A program made the position numbers and the translations under genes. The notes under the pieces are model-generated. The model ran no database searches. It worked only from the letters and a program-made list of their open reading frames with translations, and was not told where the DNA came from. Positions 1 to 11,944 of a DNA stretch of 64,000 nt are shown piece after piece (positions within the stretch are counted from its first letter, which is position 1; every line of letters starts with the position of its first letter). The DNA is taken from NCBI RefSeq assembly GCF_950295315.1, contig NC_080164.1:60110003-60174002 (forward strand), in the 5' to 3' direction. The DNA comes from Erinaceus europaeus. Its lineage: Eukaryota > Chordata > Mammalia > Eulipotyphla > Erinaceidae.

Positions 1-700
1 ATCTTACACAACATTACCATAATTTATGTCCTTTGATATTATTTGTATATAGCTGTGCCACTGGTTGCTTCTGTTCTCCCTGGTCTATGCTTTTAAGAGA
101 GTCAACATATCAAAGACTGAGCCTATGGTCTGTGCATTAAAAAGTTTGAGACATTCAGTCAATTTTTCCACTCTCATATTAATTAAATAGTGATTTATAT
201 GACTACAAATTAATAGGAGTGTACATAAACAGCATTCACACCAACAAAAAAACTGTGTCCCACCCCCCCACCCCGCCTGCCCCATGAAGCTGAACATACA
301 CCCTCATTATCAACCCAGGGTTTTTACTTTGGTGCCCTACTCCAAATTTAGTCAAATCCTGCTTTGAGTTTCCCTTTCTGTTCTTCTTTCTCAACTTCTG
401 TTGATGAGTGGGATCATCCCATACTCATCTTTATCTTTCTGACATAGCTCACTTAATATAATTCCTTCTAGCTCCATCCAAGTTGGGTCAGAGAAAGTGG
501 GTTCATTGTTCTTAATAGCTGCATAGTACTCCATTGTGTATATATACCACAGCTTTCTCAGCCACTCTTCTGTTGTTGGGCACCTGGGTTGCCTCCAGGT
601 TTTAGCAATTACGAATTGTGCTGCCATGAACATAGGTGTACTTTTTGGTTGTGTGTCATGGAGTCCTGGGAGTATATCCCTAGGATATCTGTGTAGGGCT
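1..700 (-). mobile_element. LINE-1, 5'-truncated, 3' UTR plus ORF2 end
   Basis: Reads as L1 on the minus strand: positions 1-390 match the proximal 3' UTR and 391-700 the end of ORF2. The same sequence recurs at 58,160-58,830 and 63,410-64,000. The 3' end and poly-A lie left of the window. The 5' truncation is near 700, where similarity to the copy at 58.8 kb is lost. Confidence 0.9.
391..700 (-). pseudogene. L1 ORF2p C-terminal remnant
   Basis: The minus-strand reading ends with residues ...DEYGMIPLINRS and a TGA at 391. Upstream it carries the typical L1 C-terminal stretches LWYIYTMEYYAAIKNNE and ELEGIILSELCQKDKDEYG. Only the C-terminal ~80-100 residues of a protein normally near 1,270 residues are present. 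Endonuclease and reverse transcriptase domains are absent, so it cannot be active. It belongs to the truncated L1 at the window edge. Confidence 0.88.
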
Positions 701-721
701 GGGGAACAGCATAATAGTCAT

Positions 722-835
722 GTGAAATGACTTTTGTGCCTGAGGCACCATATGTCACAAGTTCAATCCCTTTCACCACCATAAATCAAAGCTGAGCACT
801 GTTTGATTTCTCTGTATTTCTCTCATTAAAACAAA
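722..835 (+). mobile_element. SINE fragment (type D, tRNA-derived)
   Basis: Contains the type D signature (tgcctgaggcaccat, then ttcaatccc, then accaccataaatcaaagctgagcactg) and an A-rich end. The 5' head with the A-box is missing. Confidence 0.65.
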
Positions 836-1764
836 GAAAAATATCTATTTTTGAAAGATAGTAATATTGCATCACTCTGGCATATGCAAAAGTAGGAAAC
901 AAACCCAGGGCTTAGTTCATGTAAAACTTTGCAAGTGAGATCTTTTGATAGACCAATATATGAATTTTTTTCTGAGTGAAATAATGCCATAAATAATCTA
1001 TGGTAGATAAAGCACTGAAAATTCAAGGTTATTTGGCACAAAAAGTATAATGTAAACTTGTTTTCCAGTGTTATATAGTAATACTACTGGCTATAGTTGT
1101 TTTCCAAATTTACCTATATTCCTGAATTCACATTGTATTGTTCATGAAGATATTAGACATATCTAATGGAATAGGATAGCCTATCATTATGTGTAATTTT
1201 ACTCATTTGTATTATTTACTTTTATTATTTTTGAATTACACTGAATATTTTCTTGATTAATTAGAATGAACTCACATCAACAAGAATTCCCTGCAGAAAT
1301 TTTTACATATTTTATTTGATGCACCAGTTAATTATGAAAATGGGATGTTGCCTAGAAGCAGTGGTACATTTCAAAAGTCCAGAGATTAAAATAGTATTTT
1401 GTTTTGAGCATAAACAACCCAATTTAATAAAATTATAAAAATGCATTAATAGTATAAAGAGCTACACATTTAAAAAAAAATTACGGACCATTTTAAAGAT
1501 TAAATTCCATGATAGTACACAGTGAAAAAGCATTAACAATTTATTTTGTTCTGCTCATTAAAAGTTACCATAGTTATAAGCAAAAATATGAAACAGGGAA
1601 AGAGTGTCTTCAATAAGTAGTATTAAGAAGGTAAACAAACACAACTCAAAGAAACAAAACCCTTATCTCATGAAAAAAAAAATACTCAAAATGGAGAATA
1701 GAATTGAATTTAAGATCTGTGTCATGAAGGTTGTAAAAGAAAATGTAAAAGATAGCTTGTTAAC
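836..1764. other. AT-rich DNA, nothing recognised
   Basis: No repeat family, RNA or protein similarity was recognised. The small reading frames here are A/T-rich and look random. Confidence 0.5.
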
Positions 1765-3620
1765 ATTGATCTTTTTAAATTTTTATTTATAAAATGAAAA
1801 TATTAACAAGACTATAGGGTAAGAGGGGTACATGTTCACACAGTTCCCACCACCAGAACTATGTAGCCATCCCTTCCTTTGATAGGTTGCCTATTCTTTA
1901 TTCCTCTGGGAGTATGGACCCAGGATCATTATGAGGTGCAGAAGGTGGAAGGTCTGGCTTATATAATTGCTTCCCCACTGAACATGGGCATTGGCAGGTC
2001 GATCCATACTCCCAACCTGTCTCTTTCCCGAGTGGGGCAGGGATCTGGGGAGGTGAGGCTCCAGGACACATTGGTGGGGTCCTCTGCCCAGGGAAGTCAG
2101 GTTGGCATCGTGGTAGCATCTGGAACATGGTGGCTGGAAGAGTTAAGATATAAAGCATAAAAAATTGTTGACTAATCATCAACCTATAGGCTGGAATATT
2201 GCAGATGAAGATTTGGGGTGTCCATTTTGGAAAACGCTAGTAGGTCTATTTTAGGTATATTCCAGAGGGCCTGTGACTTTACTTGCTTTTGACTGAGCCT
2301 GACAGCTAATATGCAGGTAGACCCAGGTTATTGTCTGGGGAGATGGTCATCATAGTTGGAAAAGGGCCTAGAAAGCTGCTTCAGGGAAGAGAGTAGCTTC
2401 TAAATATGGGGACAGTGTATAAATATTGTTAACTGTAAACCACATCAGTTTGATCTGGGGCCCATATTCAGCACAATAACCTCTGCATATCTGTAGGCCT
2501 GAGCTCACATTATGTGGTCATGGCTAGTCACGGCTAGGATCATTCCAAGCTGCACTAATTTCAGGACCCATCTTCCTCGGGTATTAGGTAGAGTATGTTC
2601 CCCAACCTCCCTTTGGAGAATGGAACATTCCCTACCATTGTTGATCCACATTGTGGGCAAGGGCCTATGAGGTCTCACAAAGCAGTCCATTATGTTGTTC
2701 CTGATGGAGATGGCCAGTGATGGTGGAGTGAGGGATCTGTTAGAGTTCTAGGCCCATCATGTCTGTGTGGGAATCCCAGGACTCCCTGACTAGGGCCAAA
2801 GGTGGTGGGGTGGCCTGGTAGTGACTAGTGTGTCATCATTAAAGCATACCAGTCTCTTGCCCTTATTCAGCTTTTTGTAGTCCTTACTTTACCTCTCTTG
2901 CCCTTATTCAGCTTTTGTAGTCCTTACTTTGTCTGACAAGGTTATCTTTGGAGTGACTGAGGGATGGATGTGTAGTAGAGGGTAGGTAAGGAGTGCATCT
3001 AGGTTTAACTGGAAAATATTTCATTACGTAATTTATGTTATCTTTTGGGGGTTTTCTGATTGCTTGCTTAATTTATTGACTCACTGAAAACTATTATGTA
3101 CTTTTTCTTTAAGGTATATATTTTGCCCCAACTTGTAGATAAATGTGTACAAAGCCCTTTCTCATGGTCCCTGTTCTTTATCTAGGTTTTGAGGTTTTGT
3201 TAAGAAGTGAACCACCCAAAACAGAATTAAGGAGTCTTATGAGCTAGGAAAGGTCTCACAAGAGTAATGAAGCTGAAGGGTTGACATTCCATGCCTGATG
3301 TCTCTGGACACAGTCCGATTGAAACATGGCAAGGTGGTCTGATAGCATTGCTTAGGCTGGGATCAGCAGATTCAGTAACAGTTGGTATAAACTGAGAGAG
3401 GTATGTAGGGCGAGTGAGCCCCACTCTAGGTGTTCCAGGCCTGGGAGAAATATGGGCTTTATAGAGAAACGAGAAGGTTCCTGCTGTCAAAGGGTTTAAG
3501 AAGGCAATAGGTAGTTATTGCTATAACCAACTTATTTGGCAATTGGGTTAACTTGCTCTTAAAAATGATATGTTGGATTGTATTGAATTGGATTGGATTG
3601 GAAGCTAAAGTAAAAACAAT
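1765..3620 (-). mobile_element. LINE-1 long 3' UTR fragment
   Basis: Begins with a T-rich tract and the L1 3'-end block (ggtaagaggggtac, cccaccaccagaac), so the element points to the minus strand. It runs through a middle segment (about 2,230-3,090) that younger copies at 57.6 and 63.1 kb lack. It ends in the block containing gtgaaccaccc and cctgatgtctctggacac, which also occurs at 57.8 kb. No ORF2 sequence remains. Confidence 0.85.
2853..2932. repeat. Tandem duplication, about 41-bp unit x2
   Basis: The segment starting tctcttgcccttattcag and ending tagtccttacttt occurs twice in tandem (2,853-2,893 and from 2,894) with a one-base indel. It lies inside the L1 3' UTR middle segment. Confidence 0.85.
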
Positions 3621-3954
3621 AAAGCAAAATAAACAAGCCAGCAAAAACCAGTAGGACTTTATCAAGCAGAAACAAGCTATACAGCAACTATCTATAACAA
3701 AGTGAATAGTGGGTAGTGCGGAATACTGCAAATTATATACCTGACAAGTTCAAATCCAAATATACACGAATATAAAATTCAATTGTAAAAATCAATCATA
3801 TTTGAAAATATACAGAGGGGTTTCTTTTTACAAAGAGCATAAAAATGGTAAATGGAAATGAAATGGGATCAAATTATTAATCATAAAATGAGTACAAATC
3901 AAAATCACAATAAAATTTCATTTCACATCTCTTAGTATTATTCTCCTTGGAATG

Positions 3955-4060
3955 ACGAGATATATCACCAGAGAGTGTGCCTGTTTTAACATAAATGAGA
4001 CACAAGTTTGAGTTCAGAGTCAACCCCCCAGCACCAAGCGATAAAGTCTGGGTATTAACA
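3955..4060 (+). mobile_element. Old SINE fragment (type F)
   Basis: Weak match to the pattern agatat..cacc..agagtgtgcctg then gagttcagagtcaacccccc and ccagcacc, resembling better copies at 25,262 and 52,610. Strongly diverged. Confidence 0.4.
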
Positions 4061-4120
4061 ACAATAGTTCAAAAAGAACTATAAATGGTATCCTTAAAAA
4101 TATCTTAAAAAATAAAATAG

Positions 4121-4262
4121 CAGGCGGAGGATAGATAGTATAATGGTTACACAAACAGACTTTCATGCCTGAGGCTCCAAAGTCCCAAGTTCAACCCCCC
4201 CGCACCACCAAAAGCCAGAGCTAAACAGTGCTCTGGTTAAAAAAATAATAATAAAATAAAAT
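4121..4262 (+). mobile_element. SINE type D, nearly full length
   Basis: Head ggatagatagtataatggtt (A-box-like), middle catgcctgaggctcc, B-box-like aagttcaaccccc, then gcaccaccaaaagccagagc, ending in an A-rich tail of aaaataataataaaat. Confidence 0.8.
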
Positions 4263-4371
4263 AGCAAGTGTTAAAAATAACCACTATATAGTCTAGTTTG
4301 TAATGTAATTTAGTGCAACTACTATAAGCTACTACAGTTTGAAGCTTACTCACAAAATTAAAAACAGAGCT

Positions 4372-4690
4372 TCCATAGATTCCACTTCCAGTTATATACA
4401 AAAAAAATAGAAATATAATATCTGCATTCCCCTATTCATTGCAGCATTGCTTATAATAAGTAAAAAAATTAGAACAACCTACACGTTTACAAACAAATGG
4501 ATGAAGAAATTATGGTACACTTACACATTAGAATTCTACTTCAGCAGATAACTATAGCAAAAAGAGAATTATGTTATTGAAGGCATAATGTTAAGTGAAA
4601 TAAGTCTTGCAGAGAAAGACAAATCATGAATAGTGTGATGTATGTGGGAATCTAAAAACCAAATTCTTCATGGAAACAGAAGGATTTCTA
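4372..4690 (+). mobile_element. Old LINE-1 ORF2 3' fragment
   Basis: Plus-strand sequence follows the conserved L1 ORF2 C-terminal region: attgcagcattgcttat, caaatggatgaagaaatta, then a block reading like MLSEISLAEKD at about 4,590-4,620. Frame is lost by indels. Confidence 0.75.
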
Positions 4691-4721
4691 TGGAAATTAT
4701 AGGTTAATAAAATAATTATAG

Positions 4722-4990
4722 GGAGTCGGGTGGTAGCACACCTGGTTAAGCGCACATGGTGCAAAGCACAAGGACCAGCGTGAAGATCCCTGTTCAAGCC
4801 CCTGGCTCCCCACCTGTAGGGGAGTCACTTCACAGGCAGTGAAGCAGATCTGCCGGTATCTATCTTTCTCTCCCCCTCTCTGTCTTCCCCTCCTCTCTCC
4901 ATTTCTCTCTGTCCTATCCAACAACAATGACATCAATAATAACTAAAACAACAATGAAAAACAAATGGGAAAATAAATATAAAAATAATA
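4722..4990 (+). mobile_element. SINE type A (hedgehog ERI-like)
   Basis: Starts gggagtcgggtggtagcac. A-box near ggttaagcgcacatgg, B-box region gttcaagcccctggctcccc, then cacctgtaggggagtcac, a pyrimidine-rich block (tctttctctccccctc) and the tail tcctatccaacaacaatgac followed by A-rich DNA. Confidence 0.9.
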
Positions 4991-5094
4991 ATTATATTAT
5001 CCCTACTAGTGTGAGTCATTATTACATATTTTACACACTAGTGTTTCCTTCCTTGAACTATGATGTTTCTACATTTGTAAGACTATATTCAGAT

Positions 5095-5245
5095 ATCTAA
5101 CAATGTAGGGTGGATACTATACCATGTGCACAGAACAGGTTGGAAGCCAGCATCACATGGGCAGTGCCCTGCCTTTGAGCATACTCCAGTACTTTGGCAT
5201 CTCTTCTTCTCTATCTCCCTATCTGAATGACAAAGAGAGCTGGGT
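5095..5245 (+). mobile_element. Possible diverged SINE (type F)
   Basis: Faint SINE-like order: ccatgtgcacagaacagg, a gcagtgccctgcc middle and a ctcttcttctctatctccc pyrimidine end. Too diverged to be sure. Confidence 0.3.
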
Positions 5246-5249
5246 GTGG

Positions 5250-6415
5250 TGAGGTCACAAGTGAGAAGAACCAATTCAAATAAATCAATAAGAAAGAGGA
5301 CTCATGTGAACATGATAGAAAGGTAAATTACTAAAATATAATTTCAGACACTGTAATATAGTATTAAACTTTCCATATCTGATTTTAATCTAGTAAAAAA
5401 GGGTTAGAACTTTCATAACACGATCATTGGATTATCCCAAGAGAAAATTATATGCTCAATAAATGAACGTCATTGCAAAACAGAACAAAAACACAACTCA
5501 TAACTTTAGTTTGCCTTATTATATTTTAGAAGTAAAATACAGTTATGGTAACCTACTTTTATAATACCCTTCCTTATGAAGTTAACCCAAAATGTTTCTC
5601 CCTGCCTCTCTCATTCTAGTGCTTTTCCCTGAGCTTCAAACTTTCGTTCTGATAACTCACCCTTTTGCATCTGCATATGTTAGCAGACTAAGTCCTAACT
5701 CACTGATGATCCTGTAAGAAACATCTTGCATGCTGAATAGCCTCAAAAATAAATTTTCTTTGTAAAACTCTACATGTATAAGAAATATATTGTAGTTTTT
5801 CTGGTAATTCCTAAGCTAATTTGAAGATATTTCCTTTTTAGGCCAGGTGAGAGGAATTTTGGGAAAAAATTAAGTAAAAAAATTAATGATGCATGTGTTT
5901 CTAATTTTTAAAAATATATTTTATGTGATAACATGATTGGAGTTTTATTGCAAATTTTATCATTACATTCTCTTAATATTTGCTAAGAGTGCTATGTATG
6001 ATTTTTCAGACAACCACAGCATACTGTAGAGGAAATAAATGAGCCTCCCCACTTTTTCTAGAAATTTTAAAACTTTCTTGAAATAGAACCTGTACTGTAA
6101 AGTAAGAAAAACACACACACAAAAAGACAGAAATTTCTTCTTTGGGGTTCTTATAAAGGCTCAAAAGGTTTCTCTTTCATCCAGAAACTAAGGATGCCAG
6201 TGTACTTGCAAATTCATATCTTCTTTAGGAAACTAATCAGTACTGGGCTACTCTTTACACTTTTTTTTCCTTGGATCTTGATTTTCACCATTCAAGAGCT
6301 CGCTCATCCAGTCTTAATCATCAGATGTTTATTTTGCATCAGCTAACAGCAAACTATTTAAGATTCATCTTTGATTTTCAGTTAATCCTAAGGATTTTTA
6401 AGATATATAAAATGC
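5250..6415. other. AT-rich DNA, nothing recognised
   Basis: No gene, RNA or clear repeat seen; the 74-codon reading frame starting at 6,271 has no recognisable domain and runs into L1-derived sequence. Confidence 0.45.
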
Positions 6416-6419
6416 TTGA

Positions 6420-6720
6420 TAATTATGCTAAGAATGTCAGAAAGAGAAAGATAATACCATATTCTTTCACTTACTTGGCGAATCTAAAAAAATAAACAGA
6501 AAATATATGCTCTCACATGCAGAATAGAAAGAACAGATTATTGGTTGCTAAAGCCATGGGGTCCAGCCATAACAGAGTGAAAGGAGTTCAAAATATATTA
6601 CTTTCAATTTGAACTGTTAAAAATAATTCATGGCGACTTAATATATAGATTAGTTACTAAAGATAATAACTATATATCACATTTGAAAATAGTTAAAAGA
6701 ATAAATCATAAATATCATTA
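6420..6720 (+). mobile_element. Old LINE-1 3' end fragment
   Basis: Carries the L1 ORF2 terminal/3' UTR pattern gaaagataataccatattc, ttcacttacttgg, then tatgctctcacatgcagaatag and ggttgctaaagccatgggg. Similar to ancient mammalian L1 3' ends in plus orientation. Confidence 0.65.
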
Positions 6721-6805
6721 TCACAAGAAAAATGTAACCATAAAGAAGTGAATATTAACTTTGCTTAATATGGCGATCAATTTGCAATATATAAAAAATA
6801 CTTGG

Positions 6806-6973
6806 GGGCTGGCAGTATAGCATCTGGTTAAGTACACATGTTATAGTGCTCAAGAAACCAGGTTCAAGCCCCCAGTCCCTACTTACAGTGAGGAAGCTTC
6901 ATGAGCAGAGAAGTGCTGCAGGTATCTCTCTCCCTCTTCATCTCGGCTTCCTTTCAATTTCTGTCTCTATTTA

Positions 6974-6977
<4 letters not shown>
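6806..6977 (+). mobile_element. SINE type B (hedgehog ERI-like)
   Basis: Head ggggctggcagtatagcatc, B-box gttcaagcccccagtccc, aggaagcttcatgagc, gctgcaggtatctctctccc and terminal tttcaatttctgtctctat, running directly into a TA microsatellite that replaces its tail. Confidence 0.88.

Positions 6978-7020
<43 letters not shown>
6978..7020. repeat. (TA)n microsatellite
   Basis: About 21 uninterrupted TA dinucleotides, grown from the AATAAA-type tail of the preceding SINE. Confidence 0.97.
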
Positions 7021-7021
<1 letters not shown>

Positions 7022-7084
7022 TTAAAATATTTAAAAATATATACAAAAACTAAATCATTATGTTGTACAAATGTCCCCCCTCCC

Positions 7085-7218
7085 TTTTTTTCTTTTTTAA
7101 CTAGAGCTCAGTTGCTCAGCTCTATTTTATTGTTGTATGGGGCATTGAACCTAGGACCTCAGAGCTTCAGGTGTGAATGTCTTTTGCTTAACTATTATGC
7201 TATCTCCCCAGACAGATG
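7085..7218 (-). mobile_element. SINE type D
   Basis: Reverse complement of the D family: T-rich start, gctcagctctattttattg, attgaacctaggacctcag, then cttaactattatgctatctc as the inverted A-box end. Confidence 0.82.
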
Positions 7219-7494
7219 TTGTGCAATTAAAACTATCATTATATGTCAATTATTTTGATTAAGGCTCTTGAAATAATCCTTTGGAATGTGCTTTCGTAAA
7301 GTGATAACCTTGTCTATAACCTAATGATGAGCTTACCTTGTTCCTGACAATGTTAATACATCTCATAAGTCTTATTTAAAATTGTGTTGTTATTATACTA
7401 GAAAAATTTGCTTTATCATTTACACAAGCTTTTTTTTCTAAAAGTAAATGTTGGATTTTTATTTTTAATACTTAAGACTTTTTCCTTTTCTAGT

Positions 7495-7650
7495 ATGATA
7501 AAGACTAGAAAGACAGGGAGACAAAGAAAAAAGTTTGCTCCACTGCTCTTGAAGATTCCCGCTCTACAGTGGGGAACCAGGGTCTCAAACCTGTGTCTTC
7601 ATTCAAGGTAACTTAGGTGCTTTACCTGCTGTGTCATGCCTAGTCCTAGA
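7495..7650 (-). mobile_element. SINE fragment
   Basis: Inverted SINE order: gaaagacagggagacaaag, ctccactgctcttgaagatt, gtggggaaccagggtctcaa, ending with ggtgctttacctgctgtgtc. Diverged. Confidence 0.6.
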
Positions 7651-7754
7651 TGTGAAATTTTTAAAATTTCTTTTGTTTGCTTATATTTATTTTATGCTGT
7701 GCTAGAGAATGAACATCACACTTTTTCTTTTGCTATTGCTGGAGCTTCACAGTG

Positions 7755-7835
7755 GTAAGATTTTTTTTTTCAGACAGAGACAGATAGATGGAAAAAGGGA
7801 AAGACAGAGATCACAGCACCGAGGCTTCCTTCAAG
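7755..7835 (-). mobile_element. Short SINE remnant
   Basis: cagacagagacagatagatg, aagacagagatcacagcacc and gaggcttcc resemble the inverted pyrimidine part of the SINEs; the head is missing. Confidence 0.45.
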
Positions 7836-8299
7836 AGGCAATAACAATAAAAAGAATGCATTTAAAAGGAAGAAAACATTTTAAATATCATTACAATAAT
7901 TGTAAAAGATAACTTTATAGAAGTGTACAAGATAGGAATTATACATGGGCTCTGATTTGTTCAAAACTATTATGCCATGACTCCACATCCCAAACTCTCA
8001 TATTTATCTCTAATATCACAAATATATTTATATTATTATCTACTAAAATGAAAATACAAATCAGTGTTACTTATCAAAATTATTTTTTAACATTTGAAAC
8101 ATTTAAATATATTCACAAGCACTAATAATACCCTTCCTGGTATCTCTTGTTGCTATTTACTTTTGGAAAGCTGTCCAATTCTAGTCCATTTCTGACTAAC
8201 TAAATGACTCTACTACTAGCTATGTCTATAACAGTTGGTCCAGCTGAGTAAGTCCCTTGCTTCTTGCTCTCTCTTCTGTATCCTAACCATAAGTCAGGA

Positions 8300-8427
8300 G
8301 AGCTAGATAGTTTCAGAGATCTAGTATAGTGATGGTGCCAAACATCTTTTCTGTGCCTCAGTACAAAGGTCCCAGTCCCCAGCACCATCATAAACCAGAG
8401 CTGACCTATGCTTTGGTAAAAAAACAA

Positions 8428-8458
<31 letters not shown>

Positions 8459-8460
8459 AA
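8300..8460 (+). mobile_element. SINE type D-like with (AAAT)n tail
   Basis: agatctagtatagtgatggt head, gtgcctcagtacaaaggtcc, ccagcaccatcataaaccag, tgctttggt, then about nine aaat units (8,425-8,459) as an expanded tail. Confidence 0.7.
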
Positions 8461-9780
8461 CAGATATCCATAATGGTCACTAACAAGTTATGAAGCAGTA
8501 GCACATCTTTCATCTCCAACTCCTAGAAGTCAATTAAGTAGATAAGGTGAACTATGAGGTTGGAAGTGTATGGAGACATTATTAGCAACCTTGGAACCAA
8601 CACCAAGCTCTGAAAGGTAACTCATACTGGGACACTACTTCCTGTATGTTGTGTCCCTTCATCCACCATCATCTTCCCTTAGAAAATAGTCTGAACCTCA
8701 TAAAAGATCTTTGCATAAAATAAATTATCTACCTTATGCTATACTAGCTTCCTGTAAAATCTGTGATTGAAATATTGAGGCACTGAATATACATAATAAA
8801 TATTCACTACATGCTTATAGAGTAAATAAAGATGTTTAATAAATGGCAGTGATATATAAAAAAATAAACCTGAAATAGATGGTATGGGGAAATATCATTT
8901 TTGTTTGAATCTATTTCTGTAAAAAGCTAGCCATATACTTGGAAATGTAGACTGAAAGACAGAAATGAAATATCTGTACTATAGGTGTAATCATTAAAGT
9001 CACCTCAGAAGATGAAGTCTTCTGTAGGGAGTACAGCAGAGAGTAGATGGCTGGGCTCATAGCCTGGTACACTCAGAGGAGACCACATCAGTGCCGTAGT
9101 TGAGAGGTAAATGGTGGAGCTTGGAAAATGCAAATTCTTAGGTATTAAGAGAGGCAGGTTCTAATTTAAGTGTCCCCTAAAAAGAAAAAAAAATAAAGCA
9201 GTAAAATTCAGAAGTGCAGTCACTCCAATATTATCATTAAAATATAGTCATCTTCTTGCAGATGAGTTTTCCATTAACTCTACTGGGTTCTTTTTCATAG
9301 TTGAAAGAATTAGATTAAGTTTCTTTACACAGTTCAAAAGCATATAAATTTGAGTGACCCAGTGGTAATTTGCAGTGAGTAGTGAGGCTTTAATACTATT
9401 TGCTGTGTGTCAGAGAATTAACCAATAAATAAAAATGGGTGTATTTAAAATTGAAGGCTGAAGGACTATATGTTGGATGTCAAATTGTGAAATGTTAATC
9501 AACACTTGGGAGATGTCGAGTTTGTGTTAGAGATAGTGTAAATTTCAATACAATTAATTCCCTCGTTATGTGCATTACATATTACATTTGCTTTTACCTC
9601 CATCTTCTCTAATCACATAAAAATGTTTTATCCATATGCACAAATCTTTATGTTTTACTTTATTACGCTCTAAATAACTCAGTAATGTGTGAGAGGATCT
9701 ACTAAAGAGATGACACAGACTTTAACTTTCTTTAAATTGAGCCAAGGTCTCACACATTCATATCTTTCCTGCTTCTGAGG
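8461..9780. other. AT-rich DNA, nothing recognised
   Basis: No gene, RNA or confident repeat identified in this stretch. Confidence 0.45.
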
Positions 9781-9950
9781 TTTTTTTTTGTTGGTGGTAG
9801 TTTTTTTTTTTTTTTTTTTTAACTGACAGAGAAAGCTAGGAAACACACAACAGCACTGGAGGTTTTTCTGGTTCTGTGGTACTTGTAAGTGTTACCAGTG
9901 CTTGAACACATGAAAAGAAATGGTCCTTACCTGGCAGTACTTTACAGTCT
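9781..9950 (-). mobile_element. Old SINE fragment
   Basis: Starts with a long T run, then ctgacagagaaagctaggaa, aacagcactggag, ttctgtggtacttgtaagtg and cagtgcttgaacacatg: the order of an inverted tRNA-derived SINE, heavily diverged. Confidence 0.5.
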
Positions 9951-10389
9951 TTATTCAGCCTATTTCTTTTCTCCACCCCTAATTTTTCTTTTAAGAAAAA
10001 TTTTAATTTAAAATTTAATTTTATATCTGTAGATATAGAAAGATACTGTTTAAAATTCAACATTCATTCATAATAGAAACTTTTAGCAAATTAGTAACTA
10101 AAGGGCAATTCAGCCTGATTTAAATAGTGGTAGTAAGTCATACTTGATGCAAAAATGGTGAAAGAAATTCTGTGTTGTATTATATATAATGTTTATTCTG
10201 TATGGGAACAAAGCCAAGTTACTCAATAGGAACACTTTTATTGAATATTAAAATATACTACTAATATATTAAGAAGAATAATTAAAAGGCACAAGAATTA
10301 TAAAAGAAAAGCCAACATTTGAAAGGGACTGAAGCAACTGAATGTGGTTGTTTGTATCTGATGTTAAAACACATTCATATATAGAGTAA

Positions 10390-10725
10390 GATAGTAGGGT
10401 TAAGCGCACATGGTGTGAAGCACAAGGACTGGTGTAAGGATCCCGGTTCAACCTCCTTGCTCCCCACCTGCAGGGGAGTCACTTCACAGGCAGTGAAGCA
10501 GGTCTGCAGGTGTCTGTCTTTCTCTCCCCCTCACTGTCTTCCCCTCCTCTCTCTATTTCTCTCTGGCCTATCCAAGGACAGCAACAACAACAATAACATT
10601 AACCACAACAATGATAAAACAAGGGCAACAAAAGGGGAAAAAATGGTCTCCAGGAGCAGTGCATTCGTGGTGCAGGCACCCAGCCCCGGCAGTAACCCTG
10701 GAAACAAACAAACAAACAAACAAAG
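10390..10725 (+). mobile_element. SINE type A, long 3' variant
   Basis: Head ggttaagcgcacatggtgtg, B-box cccggttcaacctccttgct, cctgcaggggagtcacttca, pyrimidine block, tatccaaggacagcaaca. It then carries an extra 3' module (10,618-10,712) with caggagcagtgcattcgtgg and tgcaggcacccagccccggc, and a (CAAA)n tail. The A-box side is truncated by about 15 bp. Confidence 0.88.
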
Positions 10726-10956
10726 AGTAAGATAGTAAATAACTTAATCTTCACTAGTCATTTGTTCTCCTTTAGAACTACTGAGGGTCAAAGCATATTA
10801 CATAAACCAATGAGCATAATGTGTTTCAGTAAATCTTTACTTACATGGATAGTGTACCTGCATCGCCATGTGTGTCATCGAGGTTAAAGCCATGTCACAT
10901 TAGAGGAAGCTTCAAATTTGTAGTATCTTTACCTCTCTCCCTATTTACCTACTTAC

Positions 10957-10995
10957 TGTCATCTATCAACTATCTATCATCTATCTATCAATGAG
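10957..10995. repeat. ATCT tetranucleotide-rich repeat
   Basis: Imperfect run of atct/atca units (atctatcaactatctatc). Confidence 0.7.
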
Positions 10996-11259
10996 AAATT
11001 AATCTCAAAGCAATGAAGCCCTGGAGTTAAAAATAATAATAATAGTAACTTACAAAACAAAACATGTTGGATTTTTACAGATTGGAGCTTGCACCATCTT
11101 CTCTACATAGTTTTAATATATATCAAGTAATGAAAGAAATTAGAAAAATGCACAGCGAAAGTATAAAAATGTTTTATTTTTTGTACACTAGGAATAAATA
11201 CATTGAAAATAGAATCATAGCAGTCAAGATATAAGTAGAATAAGAGGCAATCTACAATT

Positions 11260-11850
11260 CTAACTTAATAAAAAAAATTTGAAAAGTGGAATTTAAGAAG
11301 TTTGTTCTATATTTAAATGGAAAATCAAAGCCATTGAAGGATCCAGAGTAGCTAAAAGAAAGGAAAATGGAATCCTTGTTTCATCATATATCAAGAACTA
11401 TTATTATACTGCATTAGTCTAACATAATACCAATAAATAACTGGCCAATAGTACCAAAAATCTGTTCAGAGATAAAAAAAAAAAGCCCATAGAAACACAG
11501 AAAATAAAATACATGAATCTATAACCATGTGGATGGATTCAACAATGCATTCCTATACCATTTACATCTACAATTTACCTTTACTTTTTAATATCAACAA
11601 ATGCAGGGCAATTGTAAAAGAGCATCTACTCTGTTATAAAAACTCAATCAAGACTTAGCATAAATTATAGGTAAAATTGCATTTCATAGAAAAACATTTT
11701 TATTGTGACATACATCACCAATAACTTTGGATAAATAGATTGATAATACATACAAAACTAAGATGGATCATTTGTAAAAAGCACCTAATGTGCTTTAAAA
11801 TCAATCACCTTTGCATCACATCTCATTAATCAAAAGTGTTCTTCCTGTCA
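11260..11850 (+). mobile_element. Old LINE-1 ORF2 fragment
   Basis: Plus-strand blocks ttctatatttaaatggaaaa, gagtagctaaaagaaagga, tatcaagaactattattata and actggccaatagtaccaaa follow the ORF2 region after the reverse transcriptase domain. Full of stops and indels. Confidence 0.7.
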
Positions 11851-11944
11851 AGCACTCTAGGCCACATCCTTTGTACTTTGCCATTCTCTTCGAAACTATT
11901 AGACATAAAAACTCTGCATCAAAACAAAACACTCTATTTTTTTG

